Origin: Clostridia bacterium
GTDB taxonomy: Bacteria > Bacillota > Clostridia > Oscillospirales > Oscillospiraceae
Length of the DNA stretch: 64,000 nt
Assembly: GCA_009929315.1 (NCBI GenBank)
Contig: SAAS01000002.1
Coordinates: 124,001-188,000, forward strand
Reading direction: 5' to 3'
The notes beneath the pieces are model-generated. The model made no database searches. It saw only the letters and a program-made list of their open reading frames with translations, and was not told the origin of the DNA. The first letter of the stretch is position 1. Each line of letters begins with the position of its first letter. A program made the position numbers and the translations under genes. This document shows, piece by piece, positions 35,479 to 44,840 of this stretch.

Positions 35479-38259
35479 CTACTCGTTTCTGCCGCAGCAC
35501 TCCTTATATTTAAGGCGTCTTGAGCCGTCCTCTTTCATCTTCCCGCAGGGGCAGGGGTCGTTGCGTCCGGGCTTTGCCGCCGCCTTAACGGGCTGCTTTT
35601 TGAGCGTTTCGTCACCGCCGACGTTGCTGACCGGGCCCTTAACAACACTCTTGCGTTCAAGAGGCTGCTCTTTTTTTACCTGAACGATAAAGATGCGGCG
35701 CACAATCTCGGTGCGTATACCGTTAATCATCTCCTCGAACATGTCAAAGCCCTCGCTCTTGTAAGCATCAACGGGCTTAATGTTGCCGTAAGCACGAAGA
35801 CCGATTCCGCGGCGCAGTTCCTGCATCGCGTCAAGGTGCTCCATCCAATATTCGTCGACTACTCGGAGCATGATAACCCGCTCAAGCTCACGCATAAGCG
35901 GAGTTCCGTTCGGCATAAGACCAAAGTCGCGCTCGCGGGCTTCATAGACAGCCATTGCCTTTTCATGCACCATATCGATAAGCAATTGCGGCGTAATTTT
36001 TTCAAGCTCCTTTTTGGAGAGAGAAATGTCGCCCTTGCGCAGGAAGAGAGCCTCAAAGGGTGTAAGTGCCTCCTCAAACTGAGCCATGTCCTCGAAATAA
36101 TCGTGACCTGAACTTGCAGAGTTAACCGTATCTTTGATAAAGCCATCTACCATCGACTGAATATTGCTGTTGACGTCGTCACCGTCCAGCACTCTGCGGC
36201 GCTGCTCATATATGGTGTTGCGCTGAACGTTCATAACATCGTCGTATTCAAGAACGCTCTTGCGGCTCTGGAAGTTGCGGCTTTCAACGGTCTTCTGTGC
36301 CTGCTCAATGGCGTTTGAGAGAATTTTATAGTCGAGCGGGGTGTCCTCATCGACTCCCATTCGTTCCATCATGCCCAAAACTCTTTCGGACCCGAAAAGA
36401 CGCATGAGGTCATCGGTCATTGACAGGTAAAACCTGCTTTCGCCGGGGTCGCCCTGACGGCCTGCGCGTCCGCGCAGCTGATTATCGATACGGCGGGCGT
36501 CATGCCGCTCTGTGCCGATAATGAAAAGTCCTCCCGCTTCGCGCACCTTGTCCGCCTCGCCCGAGATTTCCTTCTTGTGGAACTCAAGTCTTTCGGAATA
36601 AAGCTGTCTGGCCGTAAGGATATTCTCGTCCTGCGTTTCCGCAAAGCCCGTAACCTCTGCAATGGTTTCATCGCTGCAGCCGTGCTTTTTAAGGTCGTGC
36701 TTTGCCAGATATTCCGCGTTTCCGCCGAGCATAATATCGGTTCCGCGTCCAGCCATGTTGGTTGCGATGGTGACAGCGCCGAGCTTGCCCGCCTGGGCGA
36801 TTATTTCCGCTTCCTTTTCATGGTTCTTTGCGTTTAAAACATTGTGCTGTATCCCCGTCCTCTTCAGCAGGGACGACACAAGCTCACTTTTTTCAATCGA
36901 AACCGTACCTACAAGAATGGGCTGTCCCTTTTTATGGCACTCAACAATCTGCTCAATAATAGCTTTGAATTTACCGTTTTCGTTTTTATAAACGGAATCG
37001 GGGTTGTCAATCCTTGCAAGTGGGCGGTTGGTGGGTATTTCGATGATGTCAAGATTGTAAATGGAGATGAACTCTTCCTGTTCGGTAATTGCCGTTCCCG
37101 TCATACCGGAGAGTTTATCAAAAAGTCTGAAATAGTTCTGGAAGGTTATGGTCGCAAGCGTCTTGCTCTCGCTTGCAACTTCAACGTGCTCTTTAGCCTC
37201 GATTGCCTGATGAAGCCCCTCGCTGTAACGTCTTCCCAGCATTATTCGGCCCGTAAACTCATCAACGATGAGAACCTCGCCGTCCTTGACAACGTAGTCA
37301 ATATCGCGTTTCATTATGCCGTGCGCCTTAATAGCCTGATTGAGATGGTGGGATAGCGTCGAGTTTTCAAGTTCCGAGAGGTTTTCAATGCCGAAAGCCA
37401 TTTCCGCCTTTCTAACGCCGCGGGCAGTAAGTGTAACGGTTTTCGCCTTCTCATCCACGACATAATCGGCGTCGAGGTCAACGTCCTCCTCGCTCTTTTC
37501 GTCAACGCTCGTGTAAACAATGGGTTTAAGTCGCGAAACAAAGCTCTCTACCTGGACGTAAAGCTCGTTGCTCTTGTCGCCCATTCCCGAAATAATAAGC
37601 GGTGTTCTGGCCTCGTCTATAAGAATCGAGTCAACTTCGTCAACGATTGCAAAGTGGTGACCGCGCTGAACGGTGCCGCTCTTGTAAAGCGCCATATTAT
37701 CTCTCAGATAATCAAAGCCCATTTCATTATTCGTGCCGTAGGTAATGTCCGCTTCATAGGCAGCTTTTCTCTGCTCGTTTGTCAGTCCGTGGACTATAAG
37801 TCCGACAGACAGCCCGAGAAAACGATAAACCTTCCCCATCCACTCGCTGTCGCGTTTTGCAAGGTAATCGTTTACGGTGACAATGTGCACGCCCTTGCCC
37901 TCAAGCGCGTTGAGATAGGCCGGAAGCGTGGCGACCAGCGTTTTTCCTTCACCGGTTTTCATTTCGGCGATGCGCCCCTGGTGAAGAACTATGCCGCCGA
38001 TAAGCTGCACTCTGAAGGGGTACATTCCCAAAACTCTTTTTGAGGCTTCGCGGACGATTGCAAAGGCTTCCGGCAGGATGTCATCCAAGGTTTCACCCTT
38101 TTCAAGGCGCTTTTTAAACTCGTCGGTTTTGTCACGAAGCTGAGCATCGGTCAGCTTTCCGTAGCTTTCCGCCAGTGCTTCGATTTTGTCCGCAATAGGT
38201 TTTATCTTCTTCAGTTCCCTTTCACTGTGGGACCCGAATATCGTTGTAAGAATACTCAT
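35479..38259 (-). CDS. secA: SecA, preprotein translocase ATPase
   Basis: 926 residues. Walker A in [19 protein letters not shown] (about 98-116), DEVDS Walker B, helicase motif [10 protein letters not shown], and [12 protein letters not shown]-terminal zinc motif [10 protein letters not shown]...YKECCG (SEC-C domain), which binds SecB-like factors or the ribosome. Drives export through SecY. Single gene with a long repeat-rich upstream region. Confidence 0.96.
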   Translation of the reverse strand: MSILTTIFGSHSERELKKIKPIADKIEALAESYGKLTDAQLRDKTDEFKKRLEKGETLDDILPEAFAIVREASKRVLGMYPFRVQLIGGIVLHQGRIAEMKTGEGKTLVATLPAYLNALEGKGVHIVTVNDYLAKRDSEWMGKVYRFLGLSVGLIVHGLTNEQRKAAYEADITYGTNNEMGFDYLRDNMALYKSGTVQRGHHFAIVDEVDSILIDEARTPLIISGMGDKSNELYVQVESFVSRLKPIVYTSVDEKSEEDVDLDADYVVDEKAKTVTLTARGVRKAEMAFGIENLSELENSTLSHHLNQAIKAHGIMKRDIDYVVKDGEVLIVDEFTGRIMLGRRYSEGLHQAIEAKEHVEVASESKTLATITFQNYFRLFDKLSGMTGTAITEQEEFISIYNLDIIEIPTNRPLARIDNPDSVYKNENGKFKAIIEQIVECHKKGQPILVGTVSIEKSELVSSLLKRTGIQHNVLNAKNHEKEAEIIAQAGKLGAVTIATNMAGRGTDIMLGGNAEYLAKHDLKKHGCSDETIAEVTGFAETQDENILTARQLYSERLEFHKKEISGEADKVREAGGLFIIGTERHDARRIDNQLRGRAGRQGDPGESRFYLSMTDDLMRLFGSERVLGMMERMGVDEDTPLDYKILSNAIEQAQKTVESRNFQSRKSVLEYDDVMNVQRNTIYEQRRRVLDGDDVNSNIQSMVDGFIKDTVNSASSGHDYFEDMAQFEEALTPFEALFLRKGDISLSKKELEKITPQLLIDMVHEKAMAVYEARERDFGLMPNGTPLMRELERVIMLRVVDEYWMEHLDAMQELRRGIGLRAYGNIKPVDAYKSEGFDMFEEMINGIRTEIVRRIFIVQVKKEQPLERKSVVKGPVSNVGGDETLKKQPVKAAAKPGRNDPCPCGKMKEDGSRRLKYKECCGRNE

Positions 38260-38430
38260 AGGTAAAATGCCTTCTTTCGCGCTTACTGGTAATCTACATA
38301 CCTAACTACGCATTGTAGCACATAATTGTGAATAAAAAAAGAGGTAAACTGTGTGTTTGCTTGTTTTATAATATATCAGTAATATTTTTACAAATATATT
38401 TGAAGAATACCGAATTATGCGGTATAATGT

Positions 38431-38568
38431 CCGCAGGCGGACATTATACAATTTTAAATGCATATACCTAAGCGGCGCGCGGCGCCTGTGGTATATGGCC
38501 CGCAAGCGGACATTATCCCAATTTAATCGCATATACCTAAGCGGCGCGCGGCGTCTGTGGTAAATGCC
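38431..38568. repeat. Tandem direct repeat, two units of 69 bp
   Basis: Units at 38431-38499 and 38500-38568 match with few differences. Each contains CCGCRRGCGGACATTAT and the segment ATATACCTAAGCGGCGCGCG followed by GCGYCTGTGGTA. Within each, TATACC pairs with GGTATA (imperfect in unit two). The element begins in a palindrome AATGTCCGCAGGCGGACATT (38427-38446). The same GCGCCTGTGGTATA end recurs at 47253-47266. Confidence 0.8.
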
Positions 38569-38641
38569 TTAAACACAGGTTTTTCGTATTTTTTATTCTG
38601 AGCAGAGGTTTTTTCCGCTGCTTTTTTATGTATCCTTATTC

Positions 38642-38671
38642 TTGACTTTTTCTCTCACCGGCGCATAAAAC
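38642..38671 (+). promoter_or_regulatory. Probable MFS gene promoter
   Basis: TTGACT (38642-38647), 18 bp, TAAAAC (38666-38671), 35 bp before the MFS start. The -10 is poor. Confidence 0.45.
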
Positions 38672-38705
38672 GAAGGGAGCGGGTCATATCCCGCATTGAA
38701 CGCAC

Positions 38706-39935
38706 ATGGAAACACCCCGCCTGTGGACAAAAAACTTTACTATTATCACCATCGGCAGTGCTGTATCTATACTCGGCAATGCGGTCAGCGCCTTTGCAAT
38801 GGGGCTTTTGACTCTCGACAAAACCGGTTCCGTCTTTCTTTACGCCTTGTTTCTTGCCGCCAACAATCTGCCGAAAATTATTCTTCCGCTTGTTGCGGGG
38901 ACGTTCCTTGACAAGCGTTCAAGACGAAAGACAGTCTACACGCTCGATTTTATTTCGGCGGCACTTTTTATAATAATGTTTGCCGTTACGCAAAGCGGGT
39001 TTTTCAATTACGGCTTTTTCCTTTTGCTATGTATTATAATGGGTTGCATAGACAGCATTTACCTCGTGGCATACGACAGCTTTTTCCCGATGCTCATAAC
39101 CGAGGGCAACTTTTCAAAGGCCTATTCCGTTTCAAGCCTTCTTTATCCTCTGGCCCTTATGATGACTCCTGTTGCCGCATACATATATGAAAAAATCGGT
39201 CTGCCCACACTTTTCTTATTTAACGCCTTTTCTTTTCTGATAGCGGCAATTTTTGAAACAAAGATAAAAATAACCGAAAGCCACCTGCAAACAGACTCGG
39301 CACGGTTCTCTCTGCGAGTTTTCAAAGAAGAGTTTGGTAAAGGCCTTTCTTACCTTCGTGCAGAAAAAGGCCTGATGATTATAACTGTATACTTTTTCCT
39401 TAACACCCTTACAAGTATCGGAATGGACACGCTCTGGATTCCATATTTCAAGTCTGTTTCCACACTGGGTATAATGGCTTATTCCTTCGCCACTTCAATC
39501 AATGTTGCCGGACGGCTTGCAGGCGGAGGAATACAATACAAGCTCAAGTTCCCTGCAAAAAGGAAGTTCTTTATTGCGATGACTGTATATGTTGCCACCT
39601 GCTTTATTGACGGCTCGGTGCTTTTCATGCCCTATGCTCTGATGCTGGTATTCTTCTTCATGGACGGGCTTCTGTCCGTCACCTCCTACAACATTCGTCT
39701 TTCAACCACCCAGAGCTACGTTCCCGAGTCGTATCGCGGGCGATTCAACGGAGTTTATCAAATGGCTTGTAACACGGGTATAATAGTGGGTCAGCTCATC
39801 GCGGGAGCACTTGCGGAATACTTTTCCTGCCGTTTGATTATTATCGGCCTAATGGGCGTAAACTTAATCGCAACATTTGCGATAATGTACAGAGGCCGCC
39901 GTCATGTAAAGCCCATCTACAACCGCGACGTATAA
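38706..39935 (+). CDS. MFS transporter
   Basis: 409 residues, about 12 hydrophobic segments. Characteristic of the MFS_3/MDR group: LWTKNFTIITIGSAVSILGN and GTFLDKRSRRKTVYTLDFIS (loop 2-3 motif), then SYRGRFNGVYQM in the second half. It probably exports or imports a small molecule; substrate unknown. The ATG at 38706 has an in-frame stop 9 bp upstream, so it is the only start, although the GGGAG site is 27 nt away across a GCGGG/CCCGC hairpin. Confidence 0.88.
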   Translation: METPRLWTKNFTIITIGSAVSILGNAVSAFAMGLLTLDKTGSVFLYALFLAANNLPKIILPLVAGTFLDKRSRRKTVYTLDFISAALFIIMFAVTQSGFFNYGFFLLLCIIMGCIDSIYLVAYDSFFPMLITEGNFSKAYSVSSLLYPLALMMTPVAAYIYEKIGLPTLFLFNAFSFLIAAIFETKIKITESHLQTDSARFSLRVFKEEFGKGLSYLRAEKGLMIITVYFFLNTLTSIGMDTLWIPYFKSVSTLGIMAYSFATSINVAGRLAGGGIQYKLKFPAKRKFFIAMTVYVATCFIDGSVLFMPYALMLVFFFMDGLLSVTSYNIRLSTTQSYVPESYRGRFNGVYQMACNTGIIVGQLIAGALAEYFSCRLIIIGLMGVNLIATFAIMYRGRRHVKPIYNRDV

Positions 39936-39949
39936 GCGAAAAACAATTT

Positions 39950-39993
39950 GGCGCCGAAGAATACCCTTAACTTTCTCGGGGAGCTTCGGCGCC
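39950..39993 (+). terminator. Hairpin after the MFS gene
   Basis: GGCGCCGAAG (39950-39959) and complement (39984-39993), 24-nt loop, only a weak T-rich tail. Possible terminator. Confidence 0.45.
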
Positions 39994-40013
39994 ATTCAAA
40001 TATAGTTTCACTC

Positions 40014-40042
40014 TTGACTGGGTTTTATTTTAAGCGTATCAT
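40014..40042 (+). promoter_or_regulatory. iorAB promoter
   Basis: TTGACT (40014-40019), 17 bp, TATCAT (40037-40042), 60 bp before iorA. Confidence 0.75.
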
Positions 40043-40102
40043 GGTTGCAAACTGTCACCGCATTAATTCGGAAAAGCTATATCTCGGAAAGGATTATTCT
40101 AT

Positions 40103-41842
40103 ATGAAAACGCTGCTTTTAGGCAACGAGGCTGTCGCCCGCGGGCTTTATGAAGCCGGCTGCCGCTTCGTTTCCGCTTATCCCGGCACTCCCTCAACTGA
40201 AATTGCCGAAGCTGTTGCAAAGTATGACGAAATTTATGCCGAATGGGCGCCCAACGAAAAGGTCGCGGCGGAAGCCGCCATCGGCGCTTCTATCGGCGGA
40301 GCACGCTCCTTCTGTGCCATGAAGCACGTCGGCTTAAATGTTGCGGCAGATCCTCTTTTCACGGTTTCCTATACGGGCGTGAACGGCGGACTTGTTATCG
40401 CAGTGGCCGATGATCAGGGCATGCACTCCTCGCAGAACGAGCAGGACTCCCGCCATTACGCTATCTTCTCAAAGGTTCCGATGCTCGAGCCTTCGGACAG
40501 TGCCGAGTGCCTTGAATATACGAAGCTCGCCTTTGACCTTTCTGAGGAGTATGACACTCCCGTTATCTTCCGAACCAGCACGAGAGTCGCTCACTCCCAG
40601 AGCATTGTGGAACTTTCGGATCGTGTCGAGCATGAGCTGAAACCCTACCAGAAAAATCCGGCAAAGTATGTCATGATGCCCGGAAACGCGAAAAACCGCC
40701 ATCCGGTTGTCGAGGCCCGCACGCAAAAGCTCATTGAATACGCCGAAACTAGCGGCATAAACCGCATTGAAATGGGCGACACCTCCGTCGGCTTTATAAC
40801 CGCCGGAATCTGCTACGAATATCTGCGCGAATGCTTCCCGAACGCAAGCGTTCTCAAGCTCGGAATGGTAAACCCGCTTCCGGTTGATCTCATCCGCTCC
40901 TTTGCTTCCTCTGTCGATAAGCTCATCGTCATAGAGGAACTTGACCCGATAATCGAAACACATCTCCGCGCGAACGGAATCCGTGTCGACGGCGGAAAAG
41001 AGCTTTTTGGTCTGTGCGGCGAACTCAGCCAGAACAAAATTCGCGCAGCGCTCGGTGGCGGCACGGCGCCCTTCATCGACTTCGGTGAAACTGTCCCTCC
41101 CCGCCCGCCAACGCTCTGCCCCGGCTGTCCGCACAGAGGCACCTTCTACACGCTCGGAAAACTCGGACTTATGGTTTCGGGAGATATCGGCTGCTATACC
41201 CTCGGCTCTCTGCCCCCGCTGCAGGCTGTTGACACAACCGTCTGCATGGGCGCCTCTATTTCCGGTTTGCACGGCTTTAATACCGTCCGCGGCTCTGAAA
41301 GCGCGAAAAAGTCCGTTGCCGTCATAGGCGACAGCACCTTTATGCACAGCGGAATCACGGGGCTTATTGATATAGTTTACAACAAGGGAATCAGCACCGT
41401 TTTAATTCTCGACAACTCGATAACCGGTATGACCGGTCACCAAAATAACCCCACCACAGGAAAAACACTGAAGGGCGAGCCCGCTCCGGCGGTTTCTATC
41501 GAGAAGCTCTGCGAGGCGGTCGGCGTTAAGCGCGTTCGCGTGGTTGACCCATACGCCCTTGACGATTTAAAGGCAGCGCTCCTTGAGGAGCTTGAAGCCG
41601 AGGAACCCTCCGTAATAATATTAAGGCGCCCCTGCATACTGCTTCCCGAGGTTAAAATCGCTCCAGCGCTTTACATTGACCACGAAAAGTGCAAGGGCTG
41701 CCGCCAGTGCATGACTATCGGCTGTCCGTCCATCAGCTTCGCCGATAAGAAAGCGACAATCGACCCGACTTTATGCGTCGGCTGCGAGCTTTGCACCCAG
41801 ATGTGCAAGTTTGAAGCAATCCTTAAAAGGGAGGGCAAATAA
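40103..41842 (+). CDS. iorA: Indolepyruvate:ferredoxin oxidoreductase, alpha subunit
   Basis: 579 residues. Anaerobic enzyme oxidising aryl pyruvates (from aromatic amino-acid transamination) to aryl-acetyl-CoA with ferredoxin. N-terminal pyrimidine-binding domain (NEAVARGLYEAGCRFVSAYP), thiamine diphosphate domain with GDSTFMHSGITGLIDIVYN, and C-terminal two-cluster ferredoxin domain CKGCRQCMTIGCP and CVGCELCTQMCK. ATG start, own promoter upstream, iorB directly after. Confidence 0.94.
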   Translation: MKTLLLGNEAVARGLYEAGCRFVSAYPGTPSTEIAEAVAKYDEIYAEWAPNEKVAAEAAIGASIGGARSFCAMKHVGLNVAADPLFTVSYTGVNGGLVIAVADDQGMHSSQNEQDSRHYAIFSKVPMLEPSDSAECLEYTKLAFDLSEEYDTPVIFRTSTRVAHSQSIVELSDRVEHELKPYQKNPAKYVMMPGNAKNRHPVVEARTQKLIEYAETSGINRIEMGDTSVGFITAGICYEYLRECFPNASVLKLGMVNPLPVDLIRSFASSVDKLIVIEELDPIIETHLRANGIRVDGGKELFGLCGELSQNKIRAALGGGTAPFIDFGETVPPRPPTLCPGCPHRGTFYTLGKLGLMVSGDIGCYTLGSLPPLQAVDTTVCMGASISGLHGFNTVRGSESAKKSVAVIGDSTFMHSGITGLIDIVYNKGISTVLILDNSITGMTGHQNNPTTGKTLKGEPAPAVSIEKLCEAVGVKRVRVVDPYALDDLKAALLEELEAEEPSVIILRRPCILLPEVKIAPALYIDHEKCKGCRQCMTIGCPSISFADKKATIDPTLCVGCELCTQMCKFEAILKREGK

Positions 41843-41843
41843 G

Positions 41844-42434
41844 ATGGCAGAAACTAAAGGAATTATGATTGTCGGCGTCGGCGGTCAGGGAACCCTTCTG
41901 GCCTCCAGAATTCTCGGACACGTCCTTATCGGGCAGGGCTATGACGTTAAGATGTCCGAGGTCCACGGCATGAGCCAGCGCGGCGGCAGCGTCGTTACCT
42001 ATGTCAAGTTCGGGGAAAAGGTCTATTCTCCTCTCGTCGATCAGGGCGAGGCGGACTATATCATCGCTTTCGAGCGGCTTGAAGCCGCGCGCTGGATTTC
42101 CTATCTCAAGGACGGCGGCACTATGATGATTAACGACCGCAGGATAAGCCCCATGCCCGTTATAACAGGTGCAATGGAATACCCCGCCGACATAGTTGAA
42201 AAACTCCGCGCCAAGGGGGCTAAGGTCATAGCATGCGATGCTCTTTCAATGGCTAACGAGGCCGGAAACGCGAAGTCCGTAAATGTCGTTATGATCGGCA
42301 TTTTGTCCGCGCTGACCGAGTTTTCCGAGGATGTCTGGCAGGCGGCCCTTACAGAATGTGTTAAGCCGAAGTTCCTTGAGCTTAACAAAAAGGCTTTTTC
42401 ATTGGGTCGCGATTACGCCAAGAAAAGCCTTTAG
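41844..42434 (+). CDS. iorB: Indolepyruvate:ferredoxin oxidoreductase, beta subunit
   Basis: 196 residues, gamma-type domain of the 2-oxoacid oxidoreductase family, binding CoA. Motifs GVGGQGTLLASRILG and SEVHGMSQRGGSVVTYVKFG. ATG at 41844 is one base after the iorA stop and AGGGAGG is inside iorA, so an upstream start at 41811 is rejected. Forms the heteromer with IorA. Confidence 0.94.
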   Translation: MAETKGIMIVGVGGQGTLLASRILGHVLIGQGYDVKMSEVHGMSQRGGSVVTYVKFGEKVYSPLVDQGEADYIIAFERLEAARWISYLKDGGTMMINDRRISPMPVITGAMEYPADIVEKLRAKGAKVIACDALSMANEAGNAKSVNVVMIGILSALTEFSEDVWQAALTECVKPKFLELNKKAFSLGRDYAKKSL

Positions 42435-42442
42435 GCTTTTTC
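42423..42442 (+). terminator. Short terminator overlapping the iorB stop
   Basis: AAAAGCC, TTTA loop, GGCTTTTT: a 7-bp stem with a T run that spans the iorB stop codon. A second hairpin, GCGCAGGA/TCCTGCGC (42464-42497), follows. Confidence 0.5.
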
Positions 42443-42532
42443 GGCAGAGAATAGTCATAATAAGCGCAGGACGCCGCGAAAAAACGGCCTCCTGCGCTCA
42501 AAAAAACAGACGTTGCCCTTTAAGGAGTATTT

Positions 42533-42880
42533 ATGCCCGGATGTGTGAGAGAAGTCAATATCAAAGAGGATTTGCCTACCGCTTCGGATGCAATCAAGCG
42601 AGTAACTTATAATCTTCACAGCGCGAAAAGTCTGGGCTTCTCAGCAGTGAAAATCATCCATGGCTACGGTTCAACGGGAAAAGGCGGCAAAATTCGAACT
42701 GAAACCCGCCGTTATCTTCAGCAGCAGAAGGAAAAGCATACTATAAAAGAGTATATTACTGGTGAGGATTTCTCCATCTTTAACGAAGCAACCAGAAACG
42801 CATTTCTAGTCTGCGATGAGCTTCGCCGCGACCGCGATTTGGATCGCAGCAACAACGGCGTAACCATAGTCATACTTTAG
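42533..42880 (+). CDS. Smr-domain protein
   Basis: 115 residues, a stand-alone Smr (small MutS-related) domain. The motifs LHSAKSLGFSAVKIIHGYGS and TGKGGKIRTETRRYL hold the LDLHxxx-like and HGxGxG regions of the fold, which in other proteins nicks or binds DNA or RNA. Cellular role unknown. Confidence 0.82.
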   Translation: MPGCVREVNIKEDLPTASDAIKRVTYNLHSAKSLGFSAVKIIHGYGSTGKGGKIRTETRRYLQQQKEKHTIKEYITGEDFSIFNEATRNAFLVCDELRRDRDLDRSNNGVTIVIL

Positions 42881-42924
42881 CCCGGCCGAGCTTTTTATTG
42901 CCGCTTTGTCAATCAACAAAAATA

Positions 42925-42953
42925 TTGACATTCATATCTTAAGATGTTATTAT
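42925..42953 (+). promoter_or_regulatory. tRNA operon promoter
   Basis: Consensus TTGACA (42925-42930), 17 bp, TATTAT (42948-42953), 20 bp before the first tRNA. Confidence 0.88.
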
Positions 42954-42973
42954 TCTAAAGCTGAACTTAATGC

Positions 42974-43047
42974 GCGGGCGTAGTTCAATGGTAGAACACC
43001 AGCCTTCCAAGCTGGATACGTGGGTTCGATTCCCATCGCCCGCTCCA
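42974..43047 (+). tRNA. tRNA-Gly (TCC)
   Basis: Cloverleaf with acceptor GCGGGCG/CGCCCGC, anticodon loop CTTCCAA (TCC), T-loop GGTTCGATTCC and encoded CCA. First of a five-tRNA cluster. Confidence 0.95.
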
Positions 43048-43220
43048 ACTCGTCGAAGCACGACCTATGCGCACGAGCTTCCGCGAGCGAAAGCTCGTAG
43101 CTTGTCGGTCGGCTTCTCCTCTCCACACAATGTCCTGCGGACTTCGTGTGGGTACACGGGGACGAAAGCCGAACTTTCGCCGCGAGGGTTCGTGAAAAGG
43201 CAAGCGGTGAGCGAAGATAT
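43048..43220 (+). other. Hairpin-rich spacer between tRNA-Gly and tRNA-Arg
   Basis: 172 nt with ACGAGCTT/AAAGCTCGT around 43074-43100 and CCACACAA/TTCGTGTGG around 43122-43150, plus GTCGGCTT/AAAGCCGA. The other tRNA gaps are 26-50 nt. An open frame across it overlaps tRNA-Gly and is not a gene. It resembles an inserted palindromic element or a processing structure. Confidence 0.5.
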
Positions 43221-43297
43221 GCGCCAGTAGCTCAGGTGGATAGAGCAACTGCCTTCTAAGCAGTAGGTCAGGGGTTCGAATCCCTTCTGGCGTACCA
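43221..43297 (+). tRNA. tRNA-Arg (TCT)
   Basis: Acceptor GCGCCAG/CTGGCGT, anticodon loop CTTCTAA (TCT), GGTTCGAATCC T-arm, CCA encoded. Confidence 0.95.
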
Positions 43298-43343
43298 GTT
43301 TTTATAAAGCGTCATTTCGGCGATGGTTTTTGGCACAATATAT

Positions 43344-43421
43344 GGTGGGTATAGCTCAGTTGGTTAGAGCATCGGATTGTGGTTCCGAGGGTCGAGGGTT
43401 CGAATCCCTTTACCCACCCCA
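43344..43421 (+). tRNA. tRNA-His (GTG)
   Basis: Anticodon GTG in ATTGTGGT. The extra G-1 at 43344 pairs with C73, the hallmark of tRNA-His. Acceptor GTGGGTA/TACCCAC, CCA encoded. Confidence 0.95.
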
Positions 43422-43456
43422 TAAAATCATCTCCAAAGTTTTGCTTGAATCTGCGA

Positions 43457-43530
43457 TGGGATATAGTGTAATGGTAACACACTAGACTTTGACTCTGGTA
43501 TTGTAGGTTCGAGCCCTGCTATCCCAGCCA
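43457..43530 (+). tRNA. tRNA-Gln (TTG)
   Basis: Acceptor TGGGATA/TATCCCA, anticodon TTG in CTTTGAC, CCA encoded. tRNA-Gln beginning with T is usual. Confidence 0.94.
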
Positions 43531-43548
43531 TTTTTTATTTTTGTTTAT

Positions 43549-43624
43549 GATTCAGTAGCTCAGTCGGCAGAGCATTTGCCTTTTAAGCAAAGGGTCCGGG
43601 GTTCGAATCCCCGCTGAGTCACCA
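43549..43624 (+). tRNA. tRNA-Lys (TTT)
   Basis: Acceptor GATTCAG/CTGAGTC, anticodon TTT in CTTTTAA, GGTTCGAATCC T-arm, CCA encoded. Last of the cluster. Confidence 0.95.
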
Positions 43625-43633
43625 GATTGGGTT

Positions 43634-43667
43634 AATCCCGCAGTCGTTAAGATTGCGGGATTTTTAT
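43634..43667 (+). terminator. tRNA operon terminator
   Basis: AATCCCGCA/TGCGGGATT stem with TTTTATT tail, ten bases after tRNA-Lys. Confidence 0.85.
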
Positions 43668-43767
43668 TATTAGGCAACTTAAATCAGTCGGCGGCAGTAT
43701 TATCGTGGTATGGCTTTCGCGCATTTTACCTTGAAATCGGATTGTGGCGCAACCCAAGTGCAGAGAA

Positions 43768-43795
43768 AAGCAGCCCCTCCGCTCAGAGGGGCTAA
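43768..43795 (-). terminator. Lysis-cassette terminator
   Basis: AGCCCCTC (43772-43779) and GAGGGGCT (43786-43793), followed on the minus strand by GCTTTTCTC. It lies just after the holin gene. Confidence 0.7.
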
Positions 43796-43802
43796 AGTTA
43801 TA

Positions 43803-43991
43803 TTATTTTACTTCGGGCAACCCCGCGATGCTGGTTAGCACCGAAAGTACCGCCGCAAGAGCTGAGGCGCTGACAACGGTTACCCAGTTTATATTGCTCA
43901 GCACCGCCGTCGTGCCGATTGTTGCAAGTGCAGTTTGCGCAAATGTTTTAAGAGCGCGGATTCCCGCCGCTTTCCACCACGCTTTTGTCAT
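43803..43991 (-). CDS. Phage-type holin
   Basis: 62 residues (start MTKAWWKAAGIRALKTFAQT), two hydrophobic helices joined by a short turn, and the GIRALKTFAQT motif typical of r1t-like phage holins. ATG at 43991 overlaps the endolysin stop by four bases (ATGA) and has a GGAGGG site. It would make membrane lesions for the enzyme upstream. Part of a two-gene lysis cassette with no other phage gene nearby. Confidence 0.82.
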   Translation of the reverse strand: MTKAWWKAAGIRALKTFAQTALATIGTTAVLSNINWVTVVSASALAAVLSVLTSIAGLPEVK

Positions 43992-44599
43992 TTTGCTTCC
44001 CTCCAAAGCATTGTTGCCGCCTGTTCTCTGGTTACGGTATCGTGCGGTTTTGTACCGTCTGTTATGCCCTTTTTCATTGCCCACGCCCAAGCCTCGCGGG
44101 CCCATTCCGACGGTGTATCCTCATCAGCCTTTAGCTCGTCCTCAGGTGTTCCCTTCACGGGATTGGCGATATAGGTAAACGGGAAATTCATCCCCGGGCA
44201 AGCTGTGGCATTGTAATCCTTATGCTTGCCGACATGAATGGACGGATAACGCTTAACTATATCTTCGACAAGCGCCTGACCGGCTTCAAGCTGCGCGTCA
44301 CACATATATTCGTTTTCAAAGTTACCTTCAAAACAAATACCGATTGAACAGTAATTATAATTTGCAGTGTGTCCACCGCACATGGTTTCCGGTCTGCCGC
44401 GATAAATCGTTCCGTTTTGGCGCACAAAGTAGTGATATGCAATCCCCGCCCAGCCCTTTGACAAATGGTAGGCGTGAATTTGCTGCGGCGTTGTGCCTTT
44501 TGCCGCTTCGTGGTGCAGTATCAAGTCCGTTGTCACCGTTCGCGGTGTCAGCGCATAAGCCCACGAGTATACTTCTTCTGTAATTTTCAATATTTTCAC
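43988..44599 (-). CDS. N-acetylmuramoyl-L-alanine amidase with SLH-like tail
   Basis: 203 residues, Amidase_2/PGRP domain (about 15-150) that cleaves the muramyl-alanine bond of peptidoglycan. Zinc ligands appear as H in LILHHEAAKG, H in GKHKDYNATACPG and C in the same segment. A C-terminal S-layer-homology-like stretch (about 165-203: WAREAWAWAMKKGITDGTKP, TREQAATML) follows. No signal peptide, as in phage endolysins; translation is coupled to the holin. Confidence 0.87.
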   Translation of the reverse strand: MKILKITEEVYSWAYALTPRTVTTDLILHHEAAKGTTPQQIHAYHLSKGWAGIAYHYFVRQNGTIYRGRPETMCGGHTANYNYCSIGICFEGNFENEYMCDAQLEAGQALVEDIVKRYPSIHVGKHKDYNATACPGMNFPFTYIANPVKGTPEDELKADEDTPSEWAREAWAWAMKKGITDGTKPHDTVTREQAATMLWREAK

Positions 44600-44840
44600 C
44601 TCATTATTTTAAAAATCCGCTTAACGCCAGCGTCTTGTTTTAAAAGCAGCTCTTCAGCTCTTGATTTAATTGAGAGCCAACCGAGTAACAGTCAACATTC
44701 AGTTCGGGGACAGTTTAGCCATTGACCCCCTATTCCAATTGTATTCAGGGCATACCCCGTCAGATACCCCAAAACTGTTATGTTTGGGCTTCGGCGCTCC
44801 CTCTATATATCGAATAAGCGCGATTTTACCTCTCTTCCCC

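Noticed and set aside
38696..38911. Frame beginning MNAHGNTPPVD upstream of and within the MFS gene
   Set aside because: Overlaps the clearly membrane-type MFS frame in another phase; no ribosome site.
42970..43230. Open frame overlapping tRNA-Gly and the following spacer
   Set aside because: It runs through a tRNA and hairpins, has no ribosome site and no protein-like pattern.
43625..44600. Complete prophage at tRNA-Lys
   Set aside because: Only a holin and an amidase are present; no integrase, structural genes or clear attachment repeat.
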